A DNA stretch of 64,000 nucleotides from Hafnia paralvei ATCC 29927. GTDB taxonomy: Bacteria; Pseudomonadota; Gammaproteobacteria; Enterobacterales; Enterobacteriaceae. The position numbers and the translations under genes are program-made. A model generated the notes under the pieces. The model searched no databases. It was given only the letters and a program-made list of their open reading frames with translations, and was not told the origin of the DNA. Location: the NCBI RefSeq assembly GCF_001655005.1, contig NZ_LXET01000053.1:1-64000 (forward strand), in the 5' to 3' direction. Every line of letters starts with the position of its first letter. The first letter of the stretch is position 1. Shown in pieces: positions 16,367-25,780 of this stretch.

Positions 16367-18124
16367 ATGAATATGCCATTTTTAAAAGACATTCCCCCGT
16401 TCATCTTCTTCACTGGCAAAGGTGGCGTGGGTAAAACATCCCTGGCCTGTGCTACTGCGGTATGGCTGGCCGATCAGGGTAAGAGAACGCTTCTGGTGAG
16501 TACCGATCCGGCTTCCAATGTCGGCCAAGTCTTTAGCCAGACTATCGGCCACCGAATCACAGATATCAGTACCGTAGAAAATCTTGCCGCGATGGAAGTT
16601 GATCCGATGGCTGCAGCACAGGCATATCGTGACCGAGTACTCGACCCGGTTCGCGGGCTGATGCCAGCCGATGTGGTCAGCAGCATTGAAGAACAGCTCT
16701 CCGGTTCATGCACTACGGAAATCGCGGCATTTGATGAGTTTACTGGTCTTCTTACCAACCATGAGTTGCGGGAAAAGTATGACCATATCGTATTTGATAC
16801 TGCGCCAACCGGTCATACCATCCGTATGCTTGAGTTGCCGGGGGCCTGGAGCGGTTATCTCGAAGCGAACCCTGATGCCGCCGCTAACCTCGGGCCGCTG
16901 GTGGGGCTGGAGAAACAACAGCACCAGTACTCAGACGCGGTTAAGGCGCTGTCTGATGCAGCTCTCACGCGCTTGGTTCTGGTTGCCCGAGCCCAAGCTT
17001 CAACACTGAAAGAAGTCTCTCATACGCACGATGAGCTTTCTGCTATCGGTTTGCAGCATCAACACCTTGCCATTAATGGCGTGCTGCCGCCGTTTGCGGG
17101 TGAAAATGATCCACTGGCGCAAAGTATTCTGGCTCGAGAAGAAAAAGCATTACAGGCAATGCCAGAGAACCTGGCGAACCTTCCCCGCTCGCAGCTGTAT
17201 CTGAAGCCATTTAATCTGGTCGGTCTGGAAGCGCTGCGTCAGTTATTTACGGAGAACAAAGCCTCGCTGCCGCTCCCTGCTACCACGCTGAATACTTTGG
17301 ATTTACCGAAACTTGCCTCACTGGTAGATGAACTCAGCCTGACAGGTAAAGGTCTGGTAATGGCAATGGGTAAAGGTGGCGTGGGCAAAACGACTGTTGC
17401 AGCTTCGATCGCGGTATCGCTGGCAAAACGCGGTCATAAAGTCCATCTGACGACGTCCGATCCGGCAGCACATCTGTCTTATACGCTGGATGGCTCGCTG
17501 CCAAACCTTCAGGTCAGCCGTATCGATCCGAAGGTGGAGACAGAGCGCTATCGCCGCTTTGTGCTGGAAAATCAGGGCAAAGGATTAGACGCTGAGGGAC
17601 TAGCAGTGCTGGAGGAAGATCTCCGCTCGCCATGTACTGAAGAGATCGCCGTGTTTCAGGCATTCTCGCGGATCATCAAAGAGGCAGACGATCATTTTGT
17701 TATTATGGACACCGCGCCAACAGGTCACACACTTCTGCTACTGGATGCAACAGGAGCCTATCACCGGGAAATGGTGCGTCAGATGGGGCAAACACATGAC
17801 CATGTGATGACGCCAATGATGCAATTGCAGGACCCGGAGAAGACAAAGGTTATTATCGTGACGCTTGCCGAAACGACACCGGTACTTGAAGCGGCGAACC
17901 TACAGCAGGATTTACGTCGCGCTGGCATCGAGCCATGGGCATGGGTTGTGAATAACAGCCTGGCGGCAGCTGAACCGTCTTCACCTTTCCTGAAGACCAG
18001 GGCGAACCGCGAGTTGCCTCTCATCTCTGATGTGGAAGAGCAGTATGCAAAGCGTATTGCATTAACTGCGTTACAGAGCGAAGAGCCGGTAGGTATTGAC
18101 CTACTGAAAGAAATGGCTAAGTAA
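16367..18124 (+). CDS. arsA: ArsA arsenite-stimulated ATPase (first operon)
   Basis: 585 residues with two ATPase halves. Walker A GKGGVGKT is at 17-24 and again near 332; each half has the DTAPTGHT motif. The arsenite-site cysteines are present in SGSCTTEIAAF (near 115) and RSPCTEEIAVF (near 420), but the third, in the segment equivalent to GASCLGP, is replaced (AAANLGP). ArsA energises the ArsB pump. This operon has no arsB, so it would have to use the ArsB encoded by the facing operon. Confidence 0.95.
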   Translation: MNMPFLKDIPPFIFFTGKGGVGKTSLACATAVWLADQGKRTLLVSTDPASNVGQVFSQTIGHRITDISTVENLAAMEVDPMAAAQAYRDRVLDPVRGLMPADVVSSIEEQLSGSCTTEIAAFDEFTGLLTNHELREKYDHIVFDTAPTGHTIRMLELPGAWSGYLEANPDAAANLGPLVGLEKQQHQYSDAVKALSDAALTRLVLVARAQASTLKEVSHTHDELSAIGLQHQHLAINGVLPPFAGENDPLAQSILAREEKALQAMPENLANLPRSQLYLKPFNLVGLEALRQLFTENKASLPLPATTLNTLDLPKLASLVDELSLTGKGLVMAMGKGGVGKTTVAASIAVSLAKRGHKVHLTTSDPAAHLSYTLDGSLPNLQVSRIDPKVETERYRRFVLENQGKGLDAEGLAVLEEDLRSPCTEEIAVFQAFSRIIKEADDHFVIMDTAPTGHTLLLLDATGAYHREMVRQMGQTHDHVMTPMMQLQDPEKTKVIIVTLAETTPVLEAANLQQDLRRAGIEPWAWVVNNSLAAAEPSSPFLKTRANRELPLISDVEEQYAKRIALTALQSEEPVGIDLLKEMAK

Positions 18125-18126
18125 CC

Positions 18127-18154
18127 ATGAAGGGGGCAAATGCCCCCTTCATTT
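18127..18154. terminator. Bidirectional terminator between the two ars operons
   Basis: A perfect 12-bp stem, ATGAAGGGGGCA and TGCCCCCTTCAT, with a 2-nt loop. A T-run on the right and A residues on the left serve both the rightward arsA and the leftward arsC. Confidence 0.9.
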
Positions 18155-18580
18155 TTATTTCAGTCTTTTACCTGCATCATTAACGACTTTTTCACCATCT
18201 TCTTTGGTGAAAGCCCCTTTCTGAGATTCTGGCAGGATATCCAGAACGACTTCAGAAGGACGGCAAAGTTTAGTTCCCAGTGGCGTCACTACAATCGGAC
18301 GGTTAATCAGGATCGGATGTTGCAACATAAAATCGATTAGCTGGTCGTCAGTAAATTTATCATCTGCAAGACCCAGTTCCTCATACGGTTCGACGTTCTT
18401 ACGCAGCAAAGCCCGGACGGAAATGCCCATATCTGCAATGAGTTTGACCAGCTCATCGCGTGAAGGTGGGGTCTCAAGGTAAAGAATAACAGTCGGCTCA
18501 TTACCGCTGTTGCGGATCATCTCCAGCGTGTTACGCGACGTGCCGCAGGCCGGGTTGTGATAAATAGTGATGTTGCTCAT
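18155..18580 (-). CDS. arsC: ArsC glutaredoxin-dependent arsenate reductase
   Basis: 141 residues, the length of plasmid R773 ArsC. The catalytic cysteine is C12 in NPACGTSRN. Arginines equivalent to R60, R94 and R107 are present (LLRKN, LINRP, LCRPS). It reduces As(V) to As(III) in the cytoplasm with glutathione and glutaredoxin. It is the last gene of the leftward arsRDABC operon, 12 bp after arsB. Confidence 0.97.
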   Translation of the reverse strand: MSNITIYHNPACGTSRNTLEMIRNSGNEPTVILYLETPPSRDELVKLIADMGISVRALLRKNVEPYEELGLADDKFTDDQLIDFMLQHPILINRPIVVTPLGTKLCRPSEVVLDILPESQKGAFTKEDGEKVVNDAGKRLK

Positions 18581-18592
18581 ATCAGTATCTCA

Positions 18593-19882
18593 TTACAAAG
18601 TGAAAGAGAGACGTAGCGCCAGCGCTGCCAGCGTTACAAACAGCACAGGCAGAGTCATGACGATCCCGGTGCGGAAATAGTATCCCCAGGTGATGGTCAT
18701 ATTCTTCTGTGAAAGGACATGCAGCCAGAGCAGCGTTGCCAGGCTACCAATAGGTGTAATTTTCGGGCCCAGATCGCAGCCAATCACGTTGGCGTAGATC
18801 ATCGCTTCTTTGATAACGCCTGTTGCAGTGCTGCCATCAATAGAGAGAGCGCCAACCAGCACGGTAGGCATGTTGTTCATGATGGAAGACAGGAAAGCCG
18901 TCAGGAAGCCAGTACCAAGCGTCGCAACCCAGAGTCCTTTATCCGCCAGTACGTTCAGCACACCTGAAAGGTATTCGGTTAGCCCAGCGTTGCGCAGACC
19001 GTAGACCACCAGGTACATCCCCAATGAGAAGATGACAATCTGCCATGGCGCACCGCGAAGCACTTTGCCAGTGTTAATGGCATGGCCTCGTTTCGCCACC
19101 GCAAACAGAATGACAGCTCCTACAGCAGCAATCGCGCTGACCGGGATACCCACCGGCTCAAGGACAAAAAAGCCAACCAGAAGAAGGATCAACACTATCC
19201 ATCCGGTTCTGAAGGTTGCCAGATCTTTAATAGCTTTTGCAGGTGCTTTCAGGAGAGCCAGGTCGTAAGTCGGCGGAATATCTTTGCGGAAGAACAGATG
19301 CAGCATCACCAGCGTGGCGATAATAGCGGCAATATCCACCGGCACCATTACCGACGCATACTCAGTGAAGCCCAGCCCAAAGAAGTCTGCAGAAACGATG
19401 TTAACCAGGTTGGACACGATAAGCGGCAGACTGGCCGTATCGGCAATAAACCCGGCGGCCATGACAAATGCCAGCGTAGTACCTTTACTGAAACCTAATG
19501 CAAGCAGCATGGCGATGACAATTGGAGTAAGAATCAATGCCGCACCATCGTTGGCAAACAATGCCGCCACCGCTGCACCTAGCAGGACGATATACGTAAA
19601 GAGCAAACGGCCACGACCGTTACCCCAGCGTGAAACATGCAATGCCGCCCATTCGAAAAAGCCGGATTCATCGAGCAGCAGGCTGATGATAATCACCGCA
19701 ATAAAGGTCGCTGTCGCGTTCCAGACGATATTCCACACCACCGGAATATCGCTTACATGCACAACGCCAGATATCAAAGCCAGTCCTGCGCCTAGCATTG
19801 CACTCCAGCCGATCCCTAATCCCTTCGGTTGCCAGATAACCAAAACAATGGTCAGGACAAAAATAGCGCCTGCCAGTAACAT
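18593..19882 (-). CDS. arsB: ArsB arsenite/antimonite exporter
   Basis: 429 residues from the ATG at 19882, which has AGGAGG about 6 nt upstream and gives exactly the length of E. coli ArsB. About 12 predicted membrane helices. It exports As(OH)3 and Sb(OH)3, alone by proton exchange or with ArsA as an ATP-driven pump. It is the only arsB in the window and may serve both operons. arsA lies 46 bp upstream. Confidence 0.97.
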   Translation of the reverse strand: MLLAGAIFVLTIVLVIWQPKGLGIGWSAMLGAGLALISGVVHVSDIPVVWNIVWNATATFIAVIIISLLLDESGFFEWAALHVSRWGNGRGRLLFTYIVLLGAAVAALFANDGAALILTPIVIAMLLALGFSKGTTLAFVMAAGFIADTASLPLIVSNLVNIVSADFFGLGFTEYASVMVPVDIAAIIATLVMLHLFFRKDIPPTYDLALLKAPAKAIKDLATFRTGWIVLILLLVGFFVLEPVGIPVSAIAAVGAVILFAVAKRGHAINTGKVLRGAPWQIVIFSLGMYLVVYGLRNAGLTEYLSGVLNVLADKGLWVATLGTGFLTAFLSSIMNNMPTVLVGALSIDGSTATGVIKEAMIYANVIGCDLGPKITPIGSLATLLWLHVLSQKNMTITWGYYFRTGIVMTLPVLFVTLAALALRLSFTL

Positions 19883-19928
19883 ACATCCTCCTGACAGGGC
19901 GGTTCTACCGCCCTGTAAAAACAAAAAA

Positions 19929-21680
19929 TTAACTCGCCAACTCTCTGAGTTTTTCAATACCGGCTGGCTCAGAAGCCAGTACCGGAACGAGCGCTATACG
20001 GTTAGCGTGCTGATTCTTAACAGCCTCAATCTGAGGCTGTTCCTGCTGGGCGCGCTGGCAAAGCAACGGAGAACTCGTATCCGCAATGGAAAGGCTGTTA
20101 TTGATAATCCAGCCCCACGGATGAATCCCCGCACGCTCAAGATCGGACTGCAGGTTTGCCGCTTCCAGTACCGGTGTGGTTTCAGGCAGAGTGACCAGCA
20201 GGACTTTGGTGCGTTCCGGGTCCTGAAGCTGCATCATTGGGGTAGTAAAATGACCTTTACTCCCCATTTTTTTGGCAATCTCTCGGTGGTAAGCCCCGGT
20301 CGCATCAAGCAGTAATAGCGTATGCCCGGTAGGTGCCGTATCCATGACCACAAACCGTTTGCCTGCTTCACGGATTACGCGTGAGAACGCCTGGAACACC
20401 GCAATCTCTTCCGTGCAAGGAGAACGTAAATCCTCTTCGAGCAGCCGTTTCCCTGCCTCATCCAGATCCCTGCCTTTCGTCTCAAGAACATGCTGACGAT
20501 AGCGTTCAGTTTCATCGTGAGGGTTGATTCGGCTGACCTGCAGATTTTTGTGGCTGCCATTCAACGTTGTACTCAGGTGTGCAGCAGGATCTGAGGTAGT
20601 GAGATGCACATCAAAACCCTTATCTGCCAAACTGACGGCGATAGCCGCAGCCATTGTGGTTTTACCCACACCGCCTTTACCCATCAGCATAATCAGACCG
20701 TGTTCACTGCGAGCGATATCATCAACCAGGCCAGAGAGCGATAAGTTTTCAGGCGTGTACTGGATGTTCGTTACCGGGAGCGGTAATGCCTCAGAACCGG
20801 TATCCAGAAGTCCCTTCAATGCTGAAACACCAACCATATTGACTGGCTGTAGTAATAGGGTATCTGTCGGTAGCCCAGATAAACCGGCAGGAAGATTTGC
20901 CAGTGCCTCCTGCTCACGTTGCCATATCGCAGCGGCCAGGGCGTCATGTTCAGCTTCGGCTTTAGGCAGCACACCATTAATCACCAGGTATTGGTTTTTC
21001 AGGCCAATTGCGGCGAGTTCTTCATGGGTGCGGGCGACTTCCTGCAGCGTAGATTTTTGCAGTCGCGCAACCAGAACCAGGCGGGTACGTTCAGGATCGG
21101 ATAACGCCTCTACCGCATGAGCATACTGCTCACGCTGCTTTTCCAGCCCGGCCATTGGGCCAAGACAGGAAGCACCATCCGGGTTACTTTCAATGAAGCT
21201 ACTCCAGGCACCGGGAAGCTGGAGAAGGCGAATCGTGTGGCCCGTCGGCGCTGTATCAAAAATGATGTGATCGAAGCGGGTCAGCAGGGAAGCGTCTGTC
21301 AATAAGCCGGTGAACTCATCAAACGCCGCAATCTCAGTGGTACAGGCTCCTGAAAGCTGCTCGCTGATACTGTTAACAACGTCATCAGGCAAAAGACCTT
21401 TGATAGGATCAACGATTCTGGAGCGGTATTGTTTGGCGGCTTCCTGCGGGTCGATTTCCAGAGCGGAAAGTCCAGGAACTGCTGCCACAGGGCGAATGGT
21501 ATTACCGATAGCCTGATCGAACACCTGACCGACATTGGAGGCTGGGTCAGTACTGACCAGCAAAACCCGCTTACCCTGTTCAGCAAGGCGGATAGCCGTC
21601 GCGCAGGAAATAGAAGTTTTTCCTACACCACCCTTGCCGGTAAAAAACAGGTAAGGCGGGATATTCTGTAAGAATTTCAT
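19929..21680 (-). CDS. arsA: ArsA arsenite-stimulated ATPase (second operon)
   Basis: 583 residues from the ATG at 21680 (MKFLQNIPPYLFFTGKGG), the same length as plasmid R773 ArsA and very similar to it. Two Walker A motifs GKGGVGKT are near residues 15-22 and 335. All three arsenite-site cysteines are present: SGACTTEIAAF, GASCLGPMAG and RSPCTEEIAVF. It lies 17 bp after arsD and 46 bp before arsB. Confidence 0.97.
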   Translation of the reverse strand: MKFLQNIPPYLFFTGKGGVGKTSISCATAIRLAEQGKRVLLVSTDPASNVGQVFDQAIGNTIRPVAAVPGLSALEIDPQEAAKQYRSRIVDPIKGLLPDDVVNSISEQLSGACTTEIAAFDEFTGLLTDASLLTRFDHIIFDTAPTGHTIRLLQLPGAWSSFIESNPDGASCLGPMAGLEKQREQYAHAVEALSDPERTRLVLVARLQKSTLQEVARTHEELAAIGLKNQYLVINGVLPKAEAEHDALAAAIWQREQEALANLPAGLSGLPTDTLLLQPVNMVGVSALKGLLDTGSEALPLPVTNIQYTPENLSLSGLVDDIARSEHGLIMLMGKGGVGKTTMAAAIAVSLADKGFDVHLTTSDPAAHLSTTLNGSHKNLQVSRINPHDETERYRQHVLETKGRDLDEAGKRLLEEDLRSPCTEEIAVFQAFSRVIREAGKRFVVMDTAPTGHTLLLLDATGAYHREIAKKMGSKGHFTTPMMQLQDPERTKVLLVTLPETTPVLEAANLQSDLERAGIHPWGWIINNSLSIADTSSPLLCQRAQQEQPQIEAVKNQHANRIALVPVLASEPAGIEKLRELAS

Positions 21681-21697
21681 ATGTCCTCCTGACATAT

Positions 21698-22060
21698 TCA
21701 GCAACAGGAAGTATTACCACCACAGCAGCTGGTGGGAGCTAACCCTACCTTCTCCAGCGGAATACCGAACCAGCGAGCCAGCTCAGCGCGTTTTGGGTAT
21801 CGCCCTGCCATCACCGTTTCACCGTCCAATAGCAGTAACGGAAGACCTTCTGCTCCAGATGCTTCGAGGAATGCTTTCGCTTTCTCATTCTGAACAAAGC
21901 TCATGGGCTGCTGCGCCAGGTTGTAACGTTCAACCTGTACACCACGTCCTTTCAGCCACTGCACATCAGCAGAAAAATCAACCAGAACCTGATCGACATC
22001 TGAGCCACATACGCCGGTACTGCAGCACATTGCCGGGTCAAACACCGTTAACGTCTTCAT
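21698..22060 (-). CDS. arsD: ArsD arsenic metallochaperone (second operon)
   Basis: 120 residues from the ATG at 22060 (GAGGT upstream). C12, C13 and C18 (AMCCSTGVC) are all present, as are the two C-terminal vicinal pairs (TSCCGG and TSCC at the end). It hands As(III) to ArsA. An AACATATATGTT palindrome lies in the 47-bp gap after arsR. Confidence 0.96.
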   Translation of the reverse strand: MKTLTVFDPAMCCSTGVCGSDVDQVLVDFSADVQWLKGRGVQVERYNLAQQPMSFVQNEKAKAFLEASGAEGLPLLLLDGETVMAGRYPKRAELARWFGIPLEKVGLAPTSCCGGNTSCC

Positions 22061-22107
22061 TCTGAATACCTCACATTTGGAAAAACATATATGTTCAGGC
22101 AAATTTT

Positions 22108-22461
22108 TTAGATGCAAACAGCCTTACCGCTACCAGAGCAGTTTGCCGATGCCAGCTTACGGGCGATGGCCTGTACATCGTCCTGTTGGCTTAACCAGGC
22201 CTGCTCAATCACCTGAGCAGCCCAGAATGGAATATGCGGGGATAAGCGATAATGAACCCATTTCCCCTGCTTGCGATCCAGCAATAGACCGCTTTCCCGG
22301 AGCATTGCCAGATGGCGGGAGATCTTGGGCTGCGACTGATCCAGCGCTGTACAGAGATCGCACACGCACAGCTCTCCCATCTCTCTGAGCAGCAACACGA
22401 TGCCCAAACGGGTTTCATCGGAGAGGTTTTTGAAGAGTTGTAATGCTGATAATTGTGGCAT
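22108..22461 (-). CDS. arsR: ArsR arsenite-responsive repressor (second operon)
   Basis: 117 residues, the same length as E. coli/R773 ArsR. The As(III) site is the CVCDLC motif (C32, C34, C37) at the start of the DNA-binding helix, and QPKISRHLAMLRESGLL is the recognition region. It represses the leftward operon from the promoter at 22485-22532. Confidence 0.96.
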   Translation of the reverse strand: MPQLSALQLFKNLSDETRLGIVLLLREMGELCVCDLCTALDQSQPKISRHLAMLRESGLLLDRKQGKWVHYRLSPHIPFWAAQVIEQAWLSQQDDVQAIARKLASANCSGSGKAVCI

Positions 22462-22484
22462 AAGCCCTCCTGCTATTATCTCGC

Positions 22485-22532
22485 AGTTTCTCTCTATAAC
22501 AGTGCAATGTCAAAAAATATATTTGAATTTCC
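22485..22532 (-). promoter_or_regulatory. Promoter/operator of the arsRDABC operon
   Basis: Read leftward: TTGACA (22508-22513), 17 bp, then GAAACT (22485-22490). This matches the spacing and sequence style of the E. coli chromosomal ars promoter. The AT-rich ATTCAAATATATTTTT segment just upstream of the -35 corresponds to the known ArsR operator position. Confidence 0.75.
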
Positions 22533-22653
22533 ATATATGAAAGAAGCAAAGCTTCTCTCTACGTCTAGTATGGACAGCGAGATAATCTAGAGTAACCTCT
22601 TATACTAGGAAGCCCTGAAGACATCCACAGGGCACATTCTGTTAGAGTTAATA

Positions 22654-24429
22654 TTAAGCTGGAGGTAGCGCCCAAAGTTCTTCAAGGTTCACATCGTCGC
22701 TGCTGGGTCGATGCTGTTTCAGCAGCGGGTCAATTTTCAATATCATTGGAAGATCAAAAGCGGTTCCAGTGACTACGCAGCAGCCCTTGGCTAGAGTCGG
22801 TATGAGAGCCTTAGAACTGGAATCTAACGTGCTAATTGTATTGTCTAATAGCATAAGGTCGCGATCGTTAACCAATCGGTGTATGAAGAAATTGTGAATC
22901 TGGGAAACAATAGTAGGTGAAATATCTGCAGGCCGCTGACTAGATAGTGTGAGGTATACGCCATACTTGCGTCCCTCCTTAATTATTTCTTCAAAGAGTT
23001 CAAGCCGGTAGTCTTTCCAGATTTCATGCTCACGGGTGGACTGCTCTGACAAAATATTGTGTGCCTCATCAATGATAAGGTGCAGAGTCCGGCTTGGAGG
23101 GCTTTTAAGATTCTCTGCATCTTTATGATTTGTGTAGAAATTTTTGGCTACAAGCAGTGGCAAGATCTTTTTTATCTCATTCTTGCATTTCTTTAAAGAG
23201 ATGACATGTAAGAGATGCGGAGGTTGTGGCACATCAACGATTTCAAGAACATTACGCAGAGCCGATATAGATGATTTGGCCCTAGCTAGCACCGGTTGAA
23301 TGTGTTCGTATTGGGCATAGCCAAATACAACATCTGAACAGAGTTGGAGGTAGCACCGCAATATTAGTTCGTCGAATTGATCAATTCCATCTAAATTAAC
23401 ACTCTCATCAATAATGGGTTTGATATTCGCGTCAAATCCATTGCCATTTGAATTATAGTACGTGCCGCTGGCATGCTTAAAATACTTATCTTTATTGTAA
23501 TAAATAATTCCTTTTAAATGTTCTTGAAGCAATTCGCAGTCAATCATGCGTGCAATTTCACGGCTCAAATCCAAAGCATCTGATTTCGCTTCACCTGTAC
23601 TAAAAACTTTTTCAAAAACCTTTTCTACATACCTTTTGAGTGGCGTAGTTTTAAATTTTTCCTTACCAGATAGAACGCGACGCAGAAATGGCTGTTGTGT
23701 GTTCGTAGTTGCCTGAAACAAGAGGCTTAGGGTTTCGACATCCCAAAAATGAGCGCCTTCAATCTTGAATTTGTGCTTTGCTTTTTTAGAGTCCAGCACT
23801 GTGATTTGCTTATTCTTAGCTGGTAGTAGCTGATCTTCCGTGTATTCACCATTAAAATCTATGATAACGAACTGGCTCTTGTGCTGTAATGCTTGGAGCC
23901 GCTCATTAAAAAGTGTAGTATAAAGTTTAGCTAGCGTATTAGATTTACCACTCCCGGTGTTACCAAATATGCCCAAATGGCTGTTGAATAATCGCATCCA
24001 TGGGAGGTTGATGGGTACATTCTCCTTGAGCATAGAGCCAATAGAAAAACCTGTTTTACCGTCCGCCCCATAAATTTTCCCTACCATAAGTTCGCTGAGT
24101 AGAGATGCCTTGTCTCGGATCATCGGCATGTACTTCACACCTTCAAAAAACTTATCATCTACTATATAACCAATGGGGCGAACATCCACTTTTCGTACAT
24201 ATTGGACCTTCTCGGCATCAGTCTCTAGCCTTTTCTCATCCAAAAATTCACCTTCAACAAGACAGACAATATCTATAAAGCCTCGCTGAATAGATACGTG
24301 CTCCCGAAGTGAAATACCTCTGTACTTAACTCCTCCGTAGAAAATAGTCTCATGATTGGAGTCTTCAAAAATTCGAAGGGAGATACGCACTCCACTCACT
24401 GCAATAACCTCACCTACGATGATACTCAT
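22654..24429 (-). CDS. HerA-like ATPase/helicase of a SIR2-HerA defence system
   Basis: 591 residues. The N-terminal barrel-like HAS domain (about 1-110) is followed by a FtsK/HerA ATPase core with Walker A GNTGSGKS at about 156-163 and Walker B LHLIIDEAHN near 450, then SSQRPADIS near 505. HerA forms hexamers that assemble with SIR2 subunits in anti-phage complexes. The ATG overlaps the SIR2 stop by 4 bp (ATGA), so expression is coupled. Confidence 0.9.
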   Translation of the reverse strand: MSIIVGEVIAVSGVRISLRIFEDSNHETIFYGGVKYRGISLREHVSIQRGFIDIVCLVEGEFLDEKRLETDAEKVQYVRKVDVRPIGYIVDDKFFEGVKYMPMIRDKASLLSELMVGKIYGADGKTGFSIGSMLKENVPINLPWMRLFNSHLGIFGNTGSGKSNTLAKLYTTLFNERLQALQHKSQFVIIDFNGEYTEDQLLPAKNKQITVLDSKKAKHKFKIEGAHFWDVETLSLLFQATTNTQQPFLRRVLSGKEKFKTTPLKRYVEKVFEKVFSTGEAKSDALDLSREIARMIDCELLQEHLKGIIYYNKDKYFKHASGTYYNSNGNGFDANIKPIIDESVNLDGIDQFDELILRCYLQLCSDVVFGYAQYEHIQPVLARAKSSISALRNVLEIVDVPQPPHLLHVISLKKCKNEIKKILPLLVAKNFYTNHKDAENLKSPPSRTLHLIIDEAHNILSEQSTREHEIWKDYRLELFEEIIKEGRKYGVYLTLSSQRPADISPTIVSQIHNFFIHRLVNDRDLMLLDNTISTLDSSSKALIPTLAKGCCVVTGTAFDLPMILKIDPLLKQHRPSSDDVNLEELWALPPA

Positions 24430-25574
24430 ATCAGATCCTCCTCTTCAGCTTTTAATGGAGGTTCATAAGTGTCTGGCGTGAGTGAGAAAACATATTTATT
24501 GAAATTGGTGAAGTCCATATTCATATCTTCAGCGGGCCCAATTACTTGGACGTTTTTCCAAGATTTGAATTCTTCCCGCATGCTATTTGCACTATTGTTG
24601 CTATAACAACAAATAAAAGTATGAAGTTGTGGGTTGGAGAGGGAGCGTTGGATAAGTCTGAGAATGTGTTCATCAGCAAACGAAAAGCCAAATGTTATGA
24701 GTATAGAATTTGGTTTTTCAAGCTCATAGCTTAATAGCCTGAGCATCTGGTAGTAGTGTTCTTCGAAGACAGTTTCGTAAAACTTCCACTTAGTGGGGTT
24801 GACAATAGGTAGCTTATTGTACTCCCCCCAGAAAATATCTATCTGGTCTTGACTGAATGCCAAGGATGGAATGCCTTCAGTTCTGTTGCCATCGACACCA
24901 AGAAATTCGGAATATCCATTTAAATTTCCGAGTGTCTCTTCTGTCAAAAGGTTACTAAAATCATTGCGGTAATTGACTTCAATCTTATCACCGCTTTTTG
25001 ACCAGTAAACCGAACCGTGAAGATGGATAATGTTTAGCTGCGGGATGCCATAGTTGCTTCGTTCAAATACTCCAGTTTGACATTGAAACGTACTGAAGTT
25101 TTTGGAATGAAGATGCTTTGTGTGAAATCCGGAGGTACCATCATTCACCACAAAATCATGTGATCCCTTCATGAGAAGGCTGTCAGCTGTATGGGACAGG
25201 CATCCATCATAGTTTGTGGTAAAAATATTGATTTTGCGGTTGAGGTCTTTCCTTCTATCCAACAACCCCAAAAGGGTTGTTAAAAAAATCTCATAATTCT
25301 TGAGATTTTCTTTTCCTTTATTCGTTGTAACGAAACTTGGATTGAATGTCTGCACTGGAAAAATACATGTGTTGTAGTAGTGCATGAATAACGCGGTTCG
25401 CTTCTCTGGCGAGTTTTCAAACTGTGTGGCGAGCGTTTCGATCGTTTCTCGCCGTCCCTCTGCATTCTTGATGGCTAGGGACAGCGTCGGGAACAAGTCT
25501 GCTGAAGCGCCTGAGCCAATCAGTATGTTGATGTTCTTATTGTATATATCCAATGGCTGGATCGCCTCAAACAT
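24426..25574 (-). CDS. SIR2-domain NADase/effector of a SIR2-HerA defence system
   Basis: 382 residues with the SIR2 fold: GSGAS at 20-24 for NAD binding, TTNYD around N121/D123, HLHGS with H186 as the likely catalytic histidine, and SFADEH near 305. In related systems SIR2 degrades NAD+ or cuts DNA during phage infection and works with HerA. It is the first gene of the two-gene operon and lies 206 bp from the integrase, a usual cargo position. It is AT-rich compared with the ars genes. Confidence 0.9.
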   Translation of the reverse strand: MFEAIQPLDIYNKNINILIGSGASADLFPTLSLAIKNAEGRRETIETLATQFENSPEKRTALFMHYYNTCIFPVQTFNPSFVTTNKGKENLKNYEIFLTTLLGLLDRRKDLNRKINIFTTNYDGCLSHTADSLLMKGSHDFVVNDGTSGFHTKHLHSKNFSTFQCQTGVFERSNYGIPQLNIIHLHGSVYWSKSGDKIEVNYRNDFSNLLTEETLGNLNGYSEFLGVDGNRTEGIPSLAFSQDQIDIFWGEYNKLPIVNPTKWKFYETVFEEHYYQMLRLLSYELEKPNSILITFGFSFADEHILRLIQRSLSNPQLHTFICCYSNNSANSMREEFKSWKNVQVIGPAEDMNMDFTNFNKYVFSLTPDTYEPPLKAEEEDLI

Positions 25575-25780
25575 ACTTACCTCCCTTATTTAGTTTTGTC
25601 TAAAATAGCATCAGTGTATAGGCAGACCAAGTTTTGACTTAGGCAAAAAATTTGTAGCAATAGCCACTATTTCTCTGGTTTTCAACTATTGCAGTTAGCA
25701 GCATATATTGAATTACATCCATCCAGACGTCTAGGTACCCAGACGAATGCAATTGCTTTTCGAGACTGCCTTTCAACATT

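Noticed and set aside
19284..20315. 343-codon open frame on the plus strand
   Set aside because: It lies antisense to arsB and arsA, which are well supported. Its protein has no family features.
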